A stretch of DNA of 64,000 nt from Eleusine coracana subsp. coracana (GCA_032690845.1 CM064426.1:59434631-59498630), one strand, 5' to 3'; positions 36,060 through 48,479 are shown, counted from the stretch's first letter. A program made the numbers and translations. Notes: generated from the sequence alone by a model not told the origin.

Positions 36060-37060
36060 TGTGCAAGCTTCATGCCCATTGGAGTGTGCCATCCCAAAAG
36101 GTATGAATGTTTTGGTGATTGGATGACAAGCATGAAATGCACTTAATATTTACATGAGTATTGCACATGTAGAAAATTATCTATCAACTCAACAATAAAC
36201 AATGAACAGGGTGATTGATTGTCTTGGTGATTGGTATGGACTTGGTGGATTGTCATGAGGATGTTGATGGAGAGTCGCGATCATGGAGATGGTCAAGTCT
36301 ATGGATAGCTAAGTTCAAGAGTGTGATCACTTGGCTAGTGTGTAGGCTTGAGTCCATAGGAAAAAAATGGATTATCAAAAGGGCACGAGTCATTCTCTTA
36401 GCTCTCTCTAATGTAAGGGGTGTTGGGATGCTCAAGTGAGGTTCTTACACAGTAGGAGTGACAATCGAGAAGGATCAACCAAGGTTGGGAAGCAAAGAAA
36501 CGAAGTCAAAGAGGACAAGGAGTTTGTGCTTCAGGACAAGTCACCATAAGGTATAATGGGGTCATCATATGGTCCATGGACAATCTATACACGCAAGTAT
36601 GTGGGTGTCGCCATAGGCTACAAAGGTTGTGTCACCATAAGCTACGGTGAGTGCCAGAAGTTGTACTGAGATGCTAGAAGTCTCTGGACTAGCACCCAGG
36701 AGGTCACTATAAAGTACGACAGGGTCACCGTAAGATACGGTGAATTAGAGAGTAGTGAAGACCATAAACTAGAGGTCTCTGGTGAGGATACGGCAGGTAT
36801 GGTGACCCATGGAGGAAGAAAATTTTGGAAACTCAGAAGGAGCCATCGGAGTTATGGTGGGGTTGTTGTAAGCTATGGTGATCTAGACAAAGGAGTTGGC
36901 TGAAAACTGGAGCTCTGTGTTGAAGATACGGTCAGGTCATCATATGGTACGGTGACTTATGCAGGATTTCATGCAGAGAGGCATTGGAGATCAGAGGTTG
37001 TCATATGTTTTGGTGAGGTTACCATAACTTAAGGTGGTATGTTTTGGCAACTACCCCACT
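36060..37060 (+). mobile_element. old Sirevirus LTR with a third palindrome type
   Basis: Starts TGTGCAAGCTTCATGCCC and follows the LTR layout of element B (TTGAGTCCATAGG, TATCAAAAGG, then a palindrome-rich stretch). The palindromes here are TCACCATAAGCTACGGTGA (near 36640), TCACCGTAAGATACGGTGA (near 36724) and diverged relatives up to 37040. The 3' end is not defined and no internal region follows. Confidence 0.7.
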
Positions 37061-37519
37061 ATCTTATATTTTTTCTCGCCTTTATCTGGGTCGCTTCTTT
37101 CTTCCCCAGCCTAGCCTAATCCTCACTTTCCTTCTCCCGCTCCAGGTCTCCTTCTCCATCCCTGGCCAAGTCGCTCTAACCCAGCTCACCTCCCGTGTTG
37201 TGTTCCTCCCCTGACAAATCGCCATGCGCCCCCTGTCGTCGCATGCCTACCCGCGTGCACAAGATACTCGTTGTTGGCCCACGGGGCCAAAAAAAGAAGT
37301 CTTATCAAGAATTTTAGTCTGATGTTTCATTGTGAGGGTGAGAATTATGTGTCTAATAATCCTTATGAGTGTATATGGGTCGCCATATTATGTTAACTAT
37401 CAAGTTATGAATGAGTTTGTTTTTTTATTTTATAAAATATCTTAAAATAATATAGAATTAAACTAAAGATGTAATTTTTCATGCATATGAAAACCCGCGG
37501 GAACCGTCACCCACCCAAA
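37061..37519. other. non-coding spacer before the CACTA element
   Basis: No gene or repeat recognised; a short GC-rich patch at 37130-37260 may be LTR remnant. Confidence 0.45.
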
Positions 37520-37596
37520 CACTACTACAATAAAGCTCTGTTGTAGCAGGCTAAAAGGAGGCTCCGTGGTGGAACACAAAACCACCACTAGGGCTT

Positions 37597-37864
37597 TGTC
37601 ACTAGTTATTTACAAAGAAAGTAGCGGTTACTTTGTAGCTAAAAAAGATATTAGTAGGACCACTACTGACGTCCTAATACACAGCAAAATAAAAGGGTGG
37701 GTTCTAGCCATTAATGCTGAGACCCGCCCTTGTCACTAGTTATTTACAAAGAAAGTAGCGGTTACTTTGTAGCTAAAAAAGATATTAGTAGGACCACTAC
37801 CGACGTCCTAATACATAGCAAAATAAAAGGGTGGGTCCTAGCCATTAATGCTAAGACCCGCCCT
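37597..37864. repeat. 134-bp tandem repeat, two units
   Basis: Units 37597-37730 and 37731-37864 differ at only a few bases. They hold the subterminal motifs of the CACTA element, which are normally transposase-binding sites. Confidence 0.93.
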
Positions 37865-38062
37865 ATAGACGTGTCACCGCCGACACCTACACGCTGACGC
37901 CCTATCTACGTGCCCGTTCGCCTTCCGCCTGTCCGCCTTCCACCTATCCGCCTGTCCACCGTGTCGCGTCACACTACGGCCACCACCGGAGCCGGTGAAG
38001 GAGGAAGGAGAGCGCGCTCATGTAGGCGCGCTCCCGTTCTAGGCGCTGCCGTCGCTACTGCT

Positions 38063-40223
38063 CACTATAACAAATGTGACCTTCTATGATGAATTCTCCG
38101 TGATATGTCATAAAGTCACTGTAATCTATAATGTTTTTTTTAAAAAGAGCTTGGTTTATGATGAAAACTAATATTTGTCACTAAATCCGAGAATGAAATC
38201 GTTATAAATAAACTTACCGCTATATTACGATGAATAGAAACATCATAATTGATAAATTTAAAAATGTTACAAATTTAGGACAAATACGAATTGTCATTAA
38301 ATTTTTTATTTTGTAACAACCATCTGTCTTCTGAGACCCACATGCCATTTTTTATTTGAAAAACGAAAGGACAATGTAATTTATGATATTGTGAATTATT
38401 GTTAAATATTTCTTAATATCACACACACGTGCCAATAAATATCAATATTTCATCACTGAAAATCAAATTTCCAAGTGAAAATTATCAGGAGAAAAACACA
38501 TTAGAAAAAAATATCAATATGCGTGCAGAAAAAAATATAAAAAGAATCACCTTTCTTCTTATAAATAAAATATAAATAAAATAGATATTGTCGATGATAT
38601 GGTTTTTTTCTTTCTTGCATTTATTTCTCAAATTGGTGTGCCTCGTTCTCTTTTTCTAATTTTCGACTTGAATTCGAATTTTCTCAAATTCCCGAAACCA
38701 GAAAAAGAATCGAATCTCCACCTCCTCTCTGGGCCGAAGCCCACCTTCCTTCTTCTTTCCCCAAGCCGAAACCTTTTTTTTTTTGCCAGTCCGGCCTGCT
38801 TCCCTTCTACTCCGCGTGGGCCGCTTTCTCCCCAAGCCCACGAGCCAGCCCAGCTAACTCCCCTTCTCGCCTTCTCTCTAAGGCCTAGCACACCCACTGA
38901 ATTGTGCAAAAAAAGAGCTGGAGTATGAAGTCCGGCCTGCTTCCCTTCTACTCCACGTGGGCCGCTTTCTCCCCATGCCCACGAGCCAGCCCAGCTGGAT
39001 TATGATGAAGAACACGTGAATAACTTCTCTTTTTCCTTTTAATCTAAATTTGAAACTTGTAGCTAGTATTTATCCCTCATATGAACTTCAAATTTGATGA
39101 TTCTTCTTTCTAAAATCATTATCTTTCACATGGAAGCGTCTATTTGTATGATTACTGTTATTTCTCAAACTTTTTCATTATGCTATGTTTCTTTCAAAAA
39201 GTAGAAAGGAGAAAAATAGTGCTTTTCATGGTAATTGTAATATAACTTCACATTTTCTCATGCTATGGTAAGGACAAAGTTGTGTCAAATTGTAAGATTC
39301 ATGTGAGTTCAAATATGTTTTGAAGTGTCCAAACTTCTATGTGTTGACTTAAGTTATATGAAACTACAAGAGAGATATATCATTTTGTGAACAATATATA
39401 TTCATAATTTATTAAAAATAATGTGAAAATTTTATGACAAGTTTATGGGCAAAAAGTATGTTGTCATGTTGATTTGTAAAATAATTTTATCAAAATTTGA
39501 TTTATTACAATTATTTTGAGATAATGTTAAAATTGAAGGTTGAATTATCCATAGTATATAACTGAATTTCTTATCTCTCTCTAGAAAATGGGCTACTATT
39601 AATCTTATGAGCGTATATATATTTTTAAACATTTTTTTCAGATCTTATTTGAACTAGTTATACTTCTATTTGGAATTACTTCTAGGAAGCACACGAATAT
39701 TCATTTAAACTTTGAAAAATAGTAAATAAACTTTCAATTTTATGAAACTGTAGCACAACAAAATACATATAATTTATTTCACTAGAAGAAGCTGTTTGAG
39801 CATATGGGATGATTTAATTACATGTTTCTTCAAAAAAGTGTAATTTATTTAGTTAAAAATTGAAAAACTGAAATAAAGAGCCGAAGTAATAATATTTAAT
39901 TGAAGCTGGAAGCTACAAAAATGGAGAAAATGAATTTAATTTTTTGGGGCCAAAAAGTGAAAACGTATTCAAGAGTCTAGGGACCAAAAGTGAAAACGTA
40001 TTCTAGTGTCTAAGGGCCAAAAAATGAAAACATATTCTAGTCGGCGGCAGAACAGCCGCTCGGAACCAAATATATAAAATTTATCATAAAATGTAATTAG
40101 CTGCGCACATTCTATGATGAACTAAAATTCATCATAAGGTCGTTATACAATATTATTTATGACAAATTTCTTATGTTTTATGACATAAGTAGTTCGTTAT
40201 AGAATGTCAAAATTGTTGCAATG
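38063..40223. mobile_element. CACTA-like element nested in the larger CACTA
   Basis: Ends are imperfect inverted repeats: CACTATAACAAATGTGACC at the left and CATTGCAACAATTTTGACA (reverse complement of the right), followed by TTCTATGATGAA / TTCTATAACGAA. Flanking trinucleotides are GCT and TCT, one mismatch. The GC-rich host sequence continues on both sides. Subterminal TCATAGAA/TTATGAC motifs recur at both ends. No transposase recognised; it carries a CT-rich gene-like patch at 38640-38930. Confidence 0.7.
38788..38996. repeat. 68-bp direct repeat pair
   Basis: AGTCCGGCCTGCTTCCC... at 38788-38855 recurs at 38929-38996 with two mismatches, inside the nested element. Confidence 0.9.
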
Positions 40224-40886
40224 TCTATCGCCGTCGACGCGCCCCACCCGAGGCGCCATCGTTGCCAGATCCACCCGTGGTCCAATGCGGCGGTGCGCGA
40301 CGGTAGTCGGGAGACGGAGTAGGAGGCGGTGGTATGTTGGCCACAACGACGGCGCGCCGGCACATGATGCACCAGACGCACCGCACGTGGCCTCAACGAC
40401 GACGACTCTTTAACGTCTTTGCCATGCTCAATGGAGGAGAGGAGGAGGTGGAGGAGATCAAGGACGGTCGGAGGCAGAAGGGTGGTGGAGAAACCCTAAC
40501 CCTAAAAGGGGGTGGTGCCGCGTGAGCGGAAGTGATACTGCCGCGCCGCACCCCCCCCTTATAGTAGGATGTGGTTGCCAGTTGCGGGCCTCGTTGTCTG
40601 GCTCGCTACTAAATGGACTTTAGGTATTAGTTGTGGGCTTGACGGAAACCGAACTACGTGCTACTGATTAGTAGCGGTTAAGTTCATTCTCTGTTGTGGT
40701 TCCCTTATACCCGCAACTATTTTTTTAACGTAGTTGTGGTCACACAACTATGTTACACTTAGTCGCACGGTTTTTAAAGGACCGCTACTTAGGTAAAAAT
40801 AACGTCTGCTACTACAAAACTTTATTATAGTAGTGAAAACCTAATAGATGCGGGCACTGGTGTGGATTTCCACGCACGAGTATGGG

Positions 40887-41523
40887 TAGAGATGGTAACG
40901 GGCAAGGTTTACCCGCATGTCTGCGGGCAAAAAACCCATTGAGCACAAATGCGGACATGATTTTGTGCCTGCGGGCACGGACACCAAATGAAACCCAACG
41001 GGCAACTACTAACGGGCAGAAAAAAGTCTTACCCATATCCGTGTGCCCGTTTGCCCGCTTATCTCTCTGGCACATGGGTCCAAATATGACAGAAGTATAC
41101 TCCCTCCATATTAGAAAAACAATTCATTTACCTTCTCTACCCTTATTAAATAGCGTGTCGAGTCTATTTATTTCAATATTTTCACTTGATTCTATTGGCT
41201 ACTTGCTCCAGTCTTAATGCTAGAGGGTGCTGGTTCGACTCCCAGTAACCCAATTAATCTTTTTGCGTGGGCGACGTTTACTCTCCCAAGTCCCAACAGC
41301 CAATCAGTGGACTTCGATGGCCGGCCTGCGCATCTGAAGCATTTCTTGCCCGTTGTGGTTAGCGGGCATGGCACGGGCAACGATTTCAACTCTGGGCACG
41401 GGTGTGACGAGGCAGCGTCCGATGCCATTTTTAGGTGTGGGTGAGGATTTTCACCCGCAATATTTTTCATTACGGATAGACTTTTGATCCACCTGTCTCG
41501 AATCCATCCTGTTACCATCCCTA
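40887..41523. mobile_element. hAT-like non-autonomous TIR element, 637 bp
   Basis: Inverted ends TAGAGATGGTAACGGG and (reverse complement) TAGGGATGGTAACAGG, a form typical of grass hAT-like elements, with repeated GCGGGCA/TGCCCGC subterminal motifs. No 8-bp TSD could be confirmed. A Stowaway-like end (TCCCTCCATATTAG) near 41101 suggests a further insertion inside. Confidence 0.65.
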
Positions 41524-42441
41524 CCAGCCATTAGGATTGTGGCCCAGATGGCGAAGGAGGCCAAGTTGGCAGCCTTGGAGATGGCCACGGGGGCCATCAC
41601 CCCCTAGTTAAGGTTTGTGGTAGGGCCTAGCACCTTTTTTTTTTGTTTCGGCATAGCCAGTGATAGTAATGGGTGGCACCCATCATTATCGTTGTTTTTC
41701 TAATATGAATAGGACATCATTTGTGATGGATATTTGGCCCGTCACTAATTTACATGCAAATTAGCAACATATTGCTACTCTACTAGTAGACCAGATGTCA
41801 ACTACTAATGCCGCTTTTGACCCGTCCCAGGCAATATGTTTGGTAGTACTGGGAAACATGGCACCGATATGACTTCGAGACATATACATTTAATACAACT
41901 TCCTTCCATTTCTACTGGAGGTACGGAAAGCAACTCACCATTTGTTTTTCGATCCTCAATCGGGGTGTAGGAAACAATGCCATAGAGGAAAAGGTTTCTA
42001 ACGAATAATCCGTCACAGATGTCTCTCTTACAACTTAAAAAAAACACATCCAGGAAGTGCTAATAGTATAAAATGATGACAAAAAAAGCATTATCTACAA
42101 CCTTAACTATATCAACAGTTCTCGAACTGTTTTATAATCATAGTGGATGAAGATATGTCATGGAATGCTTGATTGACCATGGAAGTAAGAATTATTTTAT
42201 TGAGCCAGAATTCGCCTACATTCGGTCCTTATTAACAAAGATATATGTCAGTTCCAACATTAGACGGACAAGGAATGCACAATAGCAATGAGGATGACAC
42301 TAGCACATCATTCCTGGGATAGTTTGAGGCACTACTGGTGCGAGGGCCTCTCCCTCATTTATTCAGTCTGACGGTATCTCCTTCGACGCCTCTCATGAGT
42401 TCCTCTGCCTGTGGTGGCAGCTTTTGTTGTTCATGGTGCAG
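41524..42441. other. downstream flank of VWA gene 1
   Basis: Non-coding. A patch at 41640-41760 (GTGATAGTAATGGG ... GGCCCGTCACTAA) looks like a CACTA subterminal remnant. The gene's 3'UTR must lie at the right end; no clear poly(A) signal was fixed. Confidence 0.4.
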
Positions 42442-45327
42442 CTATTTGTCCAGGCTGCGACCATGTGACTTTTCCTCAGGTGTGAATGAGCTGCGCCAAA
42501 GCTTGATCGCGTGGTCTGCGGCCTGCATTCAAGACAAACACATTGGGATGAATTCGAATTTTGAATTTATTGATATGGTTAACATATATTGCAAATCAAT
42601 TATGTACGTACCAGATATATATCATGTTGTTTCGCTCTGCTGATATCACCATGCAGGACAGCAGTGAGGTTGCGGAACTCGGAATCGTCTTCATGCTCTG
42701 GCGATGTCTGGAAACCTTGCGGTACGTCACAATCCAGCTTGCACCAGAGCTCGAATCTCCTGTTGATCATCTCCAAGATCTCGACGGCGTGCTTGCATAC
42801 CTCCTTGTCTTGCCCTGGGACAGGTGCTTCCATGGCCTGCTGCACCATTGCCTCCATCGCTGGCGTGCGGAACCTGGTTTCAACACTGTGGGATGGCAAA
42901 CCTGTGACCGTCGCACGCTGCATCTGGTAGCTTGACATCCAGGAGTAGATGCATCCATAACCCAAACCACGCTTCAAGCTGTTCACCATCGCTGTGACAT
43001 CCTTATCCATGCCTCCAAGGTCAAGGAAGGATCTTGGCGCCTCTTTCCAGCATTCATCACATTGCTTGAATTCCTTCCACTTCCTCTGCAGCAAGTTCGC
43101 TCCCATGACCTGCAAGACCAGGTCATCACCTTCCTCTCCGTGGATGGCACCAATAGTCTCCTCCTTCAGCACGAGGAATTCCTTTAGAGCACTTATGAGA
43201 AAGTCCAACACCTTGAATCGGACCATCTGCTGCAGGACCACTGGGAAAGGAGGGCATGGATTTGCAGGAGTGGTTCCAGATTCAGCTGTATGGATCGGGA
43301 GTGACACTGAACATCTGTCAGTGGACGTTGACTGCCTGCGCGGCACATCCTTGTACGTGACATTAGCAGTAATGCCACTCAAAATTGTGTAGTAACCCGG
43401 AGTCCATCCCGGGGTAGTATAATAGAAATGGACGACAAAGTCCCTCACCTCCCCAGCATAGAGCGTGCCAATCAAGATGTTTCCAGAAGCCCCTTGGGGT
43501 GTGTAGCTTCCGGAATCGATTCTAGTTATACTCAAACTACTTGATGTTATTTCGACACTTGTGTCAATTGCGACAATTGACTTCAACCCTCCCAAGCAGA
43601 CAGCAAATGCCTCCAATATTTTGCTTTCAATGCTATCGGTGATCGAGGAATACGTTCCATATGACTCTTTGGCAATGAAATGCAATGCCTTTGGGTCATG
43701 AGTCTTGCCCAAGCCAAAAGTGTGGACTGGGTACTTTTTGAGGAGGTTGCGGATAGGATCCACAGGGGCGGCACTCTCATCACTCCACTTGAATGTGCTG
43801 TTGTCTAGTCCATCTGAAATGAGGATAATGAGGCCCAGGCGTTTCTTATCTGCCCGATCATCCAGGAGCTGTGATAAATGACATATATTAAAAAATAAAA
43901 TACTTCAAACAGTTCTAGGCTGTCAGATGACCTTAATTTGACAAGACAAACCAAAGGATATCTCAGTTATATTCAGAGTGCAAGGGAAGTGAATGGTTCA
44001 AATTGATGAATAACATCAGCTATTTTTATTCTTTTATGTTTGTATCAAACTAGAATGGTTCAAGAGCAACACTAGTGAAACCTACTTTCCCAATAGGCTT
44101 ACTGTGCATATGTGATCAGAAAAGAGACCGTATGTTTATTGACAAAGGGAACACTATGTTAGGTAATGACGCTAAGATGGAAGCCCTAGTGGCAAGTAAA
44201 AGTGTTGATGATAAACTATTTGCTTTATATCAGCCTTTGTATTAGGCTGAATGGGTGTGATTACCAAAAAAACACGACCAGCGGAGGGTAAGACATCATT
44301 GGGGCATTCTCACGCAGGCCCAAAAAAACCCTGAACTCTGTCCCACCCTTATGCAGTTGCACTGTGGCACGTGTGAGATGATGACGATCTGGGCTAGGCC
44401 TTAGACATGTGATTTGGCATGGTGACACACTGACACGCGAGGGGTCTTTTTTGACACCATCCCGTATATTCGCTAGCATGAGATCTTAGTGAAATAATAA
44501 GCTAGCATCTTATATATAATAATTTTAAGGTAATGGACACAATGATACTGATTCAACAAAACAGGAACTTGGGATTCTTCCCATACAGTTTATTTCGGCA
44601 GACATGTATAGTCAACACTTTTTACATGAAAAGTACAGCAAAAATACCATGCGTATATGGTCCTACAGACCCACACAGTCAGCTAGGATGCCCTACCTTT
44701 GTTTATTGTCTGCCATGTTCTAATTCATTTCGGTCAATTATTATGTTGTCTTTGTTTTTGTCGTGATCTCTACCAATAATTCAGGAGTAACTGATAATAA
44801 TGGTATAGTCTATTTAATAACTATGTGCGAGATAAACAAAAATCATGTGCTTATAATTACAAGCAAATGGGGTCACTAGTCGCCGTATATACCTTCACAG
44901 CATGCTCTAAGCTTGGTTTAAAAGCAGTGTCCCCCTTAGCCATGAGGTCGTCCACCTTTTGTTCCATAGCCATCCGATTGCCACCTGAAATTTCTGAAAT
45001 GCCAATGGTATGCTCTTTGATGACCTGATCATTGAAAGCTACTATGGCAAGGCGGTCATCATCCTCAAGCTGCCTTATTATAAACTTCATTGCTTTTTTT
45101 ACCAGATCCAATCTTGATGGTGTCTCTGCTAGTGATGCCTCTGTCCAGTTCATGCTATTACCAACATTTATTAGTGCAACTAAGTCAATGGGAGCACAGG
45201 TCTTCACAGACAAGGGTGCTTGCACCCGCACCACTGCCGTCCCATTTAATCTTAGCTTGTGTCGGTCATCTACCAGAAGAATAGGGGGATTCATGGCAGC
45301 ACTCACTCTAACTTTATCAAGGGCCAT
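42442..45327 (-). CDS. VWA-domain protein, VWA gene 1
   Basis: Three coding exons (45327-44893, 43868-42612, 42522-42442) with GT/AG introns of 1,024 and 89 bp, both phase 0, give 590 residues. ATG 45327 sits 7 nt after a splice acceptor (AATGCAG), so a 5'UTR intron is likely. Residues about 46-210 form a von Willebrand A domain (PIDLVALINVGNSMNW, RLDLVKKAMKFIIRQL, RLAIVAFND, GDTAFKPSL, LILISDGLD). The metal site DxSxS reads NVGNS here: Asp54 is Asn and Ser56 is Gly, so metal-dependent binding is probably lost, while T134 and D164 remain. The C-terminal half has cysteines and conserved blocks of the grass family but no RING finger. Function is unknown. It is a paralogue of the gene at 62523. 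Intron 1 contains an unidentified repeat-like patch (44261-44480). Confidence 0.85.
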
Positions 45328-45333
45328 AGTGAC

Positions 45334-46495
45334 CTGCATTATTCTAGTTTTAAAATCAGGAACCACTATGTTACTCTACTACTTTGATAAATTAAATGAG
45401 TAAGTGATGTATGCAACCAAATTCTTTGAACATGAGATACAAATATATTTTAAAGAAAAACCTACAAAAGTGATGATCCGCGCCTATGGTGAAATATATA
45501 TTAAATAAAAAATATACATGCAAGGAACAGAGGGGCCTATACATGGGCCTATGGCAAAAAACTACTTAACAAAAGTTATGATCTATATGGCAAAAAAAAA
45601 TGTATATCAAAATCTCCCATCAAGTTTGTTAATCAGGGTATTACAAGTTAGAAAGTTAGAACTTAAAAAAGTAAATAAAAAAATGTTTGCAACAGAATTT
45701 AGCTGCCAAGCCAGTGTCTCCGATAACGAAGCAAGGTGCAAAAAGTTGCATCTTTATGTTCATGAGTACATAGTTCAATTGTTTCACATAAAACTATTGG
45801 CTCTTCCATCCATAGTATATATATAGCCTAAAAAGGTACCATTACAATGAATAGATCAAGTAAAATTATTATTTTCAGGACATTGCTATGTATCTATGGT
45901 CTCAGCAGCTAAAAACTCAATAAAGATTGGGCAATCAGAAGAACTGGATTCTTCGAATTCTATCAGACAATAATATTTTGTAGTGCAATGTTTGAAAATT
46001 TTCAACTATTAACCAATTATATGTGTTGAAGTAGTTTTATTGCATCAGAAACGGTAGGAAAACTCAACGTTAAAAATATTTCAGTCACTCATGATTATAT
46101 TAAATATTTATTGATATATTTATGGAAGGTAGTTCTATGAGCAGGTCCAACCAGGCAGCACAACATCGTAATAGGATACTTAAAAGAGAGATCCAGTGTC
46201 ATGCCCATCAATTTGCCATGAGATGCCAGCTAATGATTTAAATGGACATATATAATGGTGCATCGATTTAGCATCATGTGGGTACATGGTTGCCTAGTAG
46301 TTTGCATGTGGCACAATACAGATGCATTCATGAATAGGACGAAGGATAGTAATCACATGACTAAATTATTGTGCAAATGTCAAGGTTTGTGGCACTGACC
46401 CATTATAGACAATTTCCACATAATTTATAACACTATATTTTGGTGATCCAGAACAAGTCAATCAAAGAGGCAATGGTTTTATATATAAATAATAC
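45334..46495 (-). other. predicted 5'UTR intron of VWA gene 1
   Basis: Donor ACAAG|GTATTA at 46495 and acceptor AATGCAG|GTCACT at 45334 on the minus strand. The acceptor is visible; the donor choice is inferred from position. Short frames inside are not credible. Confidence 0.5.
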
Positions 46496-46770
46496 CTTGT
46501 TTTCTGAATGAGCAAGTGAATTGTGATAAAAGAAGGATATGTGGCCCTTGATTCGCCCAAATCAGCAGAGGGAAACGGGAAATCAAGGATCTTAGGACCT
46601 TATTTGGACATGCAAATGTAGTGGGGTATTCATGTATTGAGGACCAAGAGTTTCATGCATATGTATCAGGTAGTGAGGAGGAGGAAAGATGTAACGACTA
46701 GCAACGATATAAACCAAGTATGTGTTGGGCACTGAAGGAGTTCTGTCCCTTTCAGCTGGTCTTATATATA
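46496..46770 (-). promoter_or_regulatory. TATA box and leader exon of VWA gene 1
   Basis: CTATATATAAG on the minus strand (TATA at 46770-46761) precedes a leader of about 240 nt that ends at the predicted donor. An open frame in this leader contains upstream ATGs, which could damp translation if the transcript starts here. Confidence 0.5.
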
Positions 46771-47513
46771 GCCATAAGAACAAAAACAAACTCCTAAAAA
46801 GCCAAAGCATCATAAAGAAATATGCTTGAGCTACTCGGGCAAGCAAGGTATGCCTCAGTTACTCCCACAAGCAAAGTACCGAATTCAACTTAGTAGGAGC
46901 TAAAGGTTACAAATAAGTTCTTATTGTACCTGTCTATGCCTCATGGTTCGGCTCCTTAGTAGGAGCTAAAGGTTACAAATAAATTCAACTTATGCTAAAG
47001 TTTGACAGAATTTTTTTTCTTTTTTTTTTCTGAAAGGCACTTGACATATTGACTTCGAATTGTTCATAAGGTTTATCTGTTTGATAGTTTGTGTTTGCTT
47101 CGCAGATATTCGTTGTCAGATTATACAGATATCTTACTGGTTTTCCTAAATTTCTCGTGTGCGTCAAGGGAATCACATAACGTAACAAAGAAAGCATCAG
47201 GTACAACCACAGTATGTTACATCAGAATATTGAGAAAATGTTCCACTGTTGCATAAAGTCTGCATGGGCTGTTCTAGAATGATTGTAGATTATTGTAGCA
47301 GATGAAAATTTTGTGTTTAATAGTCCCTTTCTTTTTATGTGACTCGCCATATATTCTTATAACAGCATTCGCACGTCAATTTGTTTGAGAACAGAGGTTT
47401 TCATTTTTCATGATGAAGATACGGGGGCATATTATAGAAGTTTGTTTGGTGACTAAGCACTGCTCTGGATGAAAACTTAAGATCCATCATAAGAAATCTG
47501 GAAGTCCAAATAG
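46771..47513. other. upstream region of VWA gene 1
   Basis: AT-rich. A short direct repeat (TTAGTAGGAGCTAAAGGTTAC) occurs at about 46891 and 46955. Nothing else recognised. Confidence 0.5.
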
Positions 47514-48479
47514 CACTACAACAAAAAGTGACCGCAGGGCAAAACCCATTGCAGCGGCGGGTGGGCCGTCCCGCCGCTACACTAACACAGCTAAAAAAGA
47601 AGGAGCTCTAGCGGCGGATGACCTGAATATAGAACTAACCGCCAGTAGTAAGGAATTAGTAGCGGCGGGTGACATCTTCACCCGCTGCTACCCTTCAACC
47701 CAAAAACAAAAAAGACCGTCAACGTGAATGAGCCCACCGGCCACCTTGAGCCAGCGTGCTTGGCCCGCATCTGGCTCCAACGTAGCGCCGCTTGCCTGCC
47801 TCCGGCGGATCTGGCCATGGAGGCACCATGGGCAGGCTCCCGAGCGTGAGCTTTCAAGCAAGGGAGCTCGGCCGTCACGCCATTCGTTGGCCTCCATGTG
47901 AGGGAGCCCAGCCTCCTATCGGCCTTCGTGCGAGGGAGCTAGCCCGCCTCCGTTGCCCCCCCCCCCCCCCCCCCCGCTGGCATCCACGCTCGCCTCCGCC
48001 ACCCGTTGCGGTCAGAAGAGGGAGGCGGCCGCGCTGCACCACTGGATCCACAGGGGACGAGGAGGTGAGGAGGTGGTGGCGGGGCGTGCTCGTAGGGGCG
48101 CCGCCTGCTTGTCGACGTGGGTCACTCGGAGGGGAAGGAGAGAAGGGAGGAGGTGGTGGCGGCTGAGTAGAGAGAGAAGGGAGGAGAAGAATAGGGTTAG
48201 GGTTTGAGAAGACTAGATTTTTATAGAGGCTCGGCTCTATTGGGTCACAAAAAAAGAACTAGGCCCCAATAGCCGTGGTCCATGTTGTGCACCACAACTA
48301 AAATTTGATTTTTAGCCGCGGTTCACTTTGTGAGCCATCGCTAAAAATTGATTTTTAGCGGCGGATCATGTCTTGGGCCACCGCTAAAAGTTAGAGTGTC
48401 ATCGCAGGGGCAGATTTCTTTAAAACCGCCGCTCGCATTTTTTTTTACAACACCGCTATAAATCATTTTTCTTGTAGTG
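47514..48479. mobile_element. CACTA transposon, 966 bp, TSD TAG
   Basis: CACTACAACAAAAAG at the left, CTTGTAGTG at the right, TAG on both sides (47511-47513 and 48480-48482). Subterminal GCGGCGGGTG/TAGCGGCGG repeats at both ends. The GC-rich centre has open frames but no transposase; it is a non-autonomous copy that may carry a piece of a host gene's 5' region. Confidence 0.93.
47956..47975. repeat. C20 homopolymer
   Basis: Twenty consecutive C within the CACTA element; the minus strand is G20. Confidence 0.95.

Larger units (their letters stand above)
35255..36370. repeat. segmental duplication, copy 2, right part
   Basis: Resumes the match to copy 1 at ATGTATAAGCAGC and continues to about 36370. 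It has an unoccupied Helitron site near 35700. Confidence 0.85.
37520..40835. mobile_element. CACTA transposon, 3.3 kb, TSD AAA
   Basis: Left end CACTACTACAATAAAG, right end (reverse complement) CACTACTATAATAAAG, flanked by AAA at 37517-37519 and 40836-40838. Subterminal repeats (TAGCGGTTACTTTGTAGC type) lie at both sides. No transposase frame was found. About two thirds of its length is a second, nested element (38063-40223). Confidence 0.9.

Noticed and set aside
41220..41265. tRNA-like B box (GGTTCGACTCC)
   Set aside because: The T-arm does not pair properly and no A box, anticodon arm or acceptor stem is found; at most a SINE or tRNA scrap.
42600..43763. VWA gene 1 as a 387-codon unspliced frame
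   Set aside because: It opens with GTG in mid-domain and ends in intron 2; conserved exon borders match gene 2.
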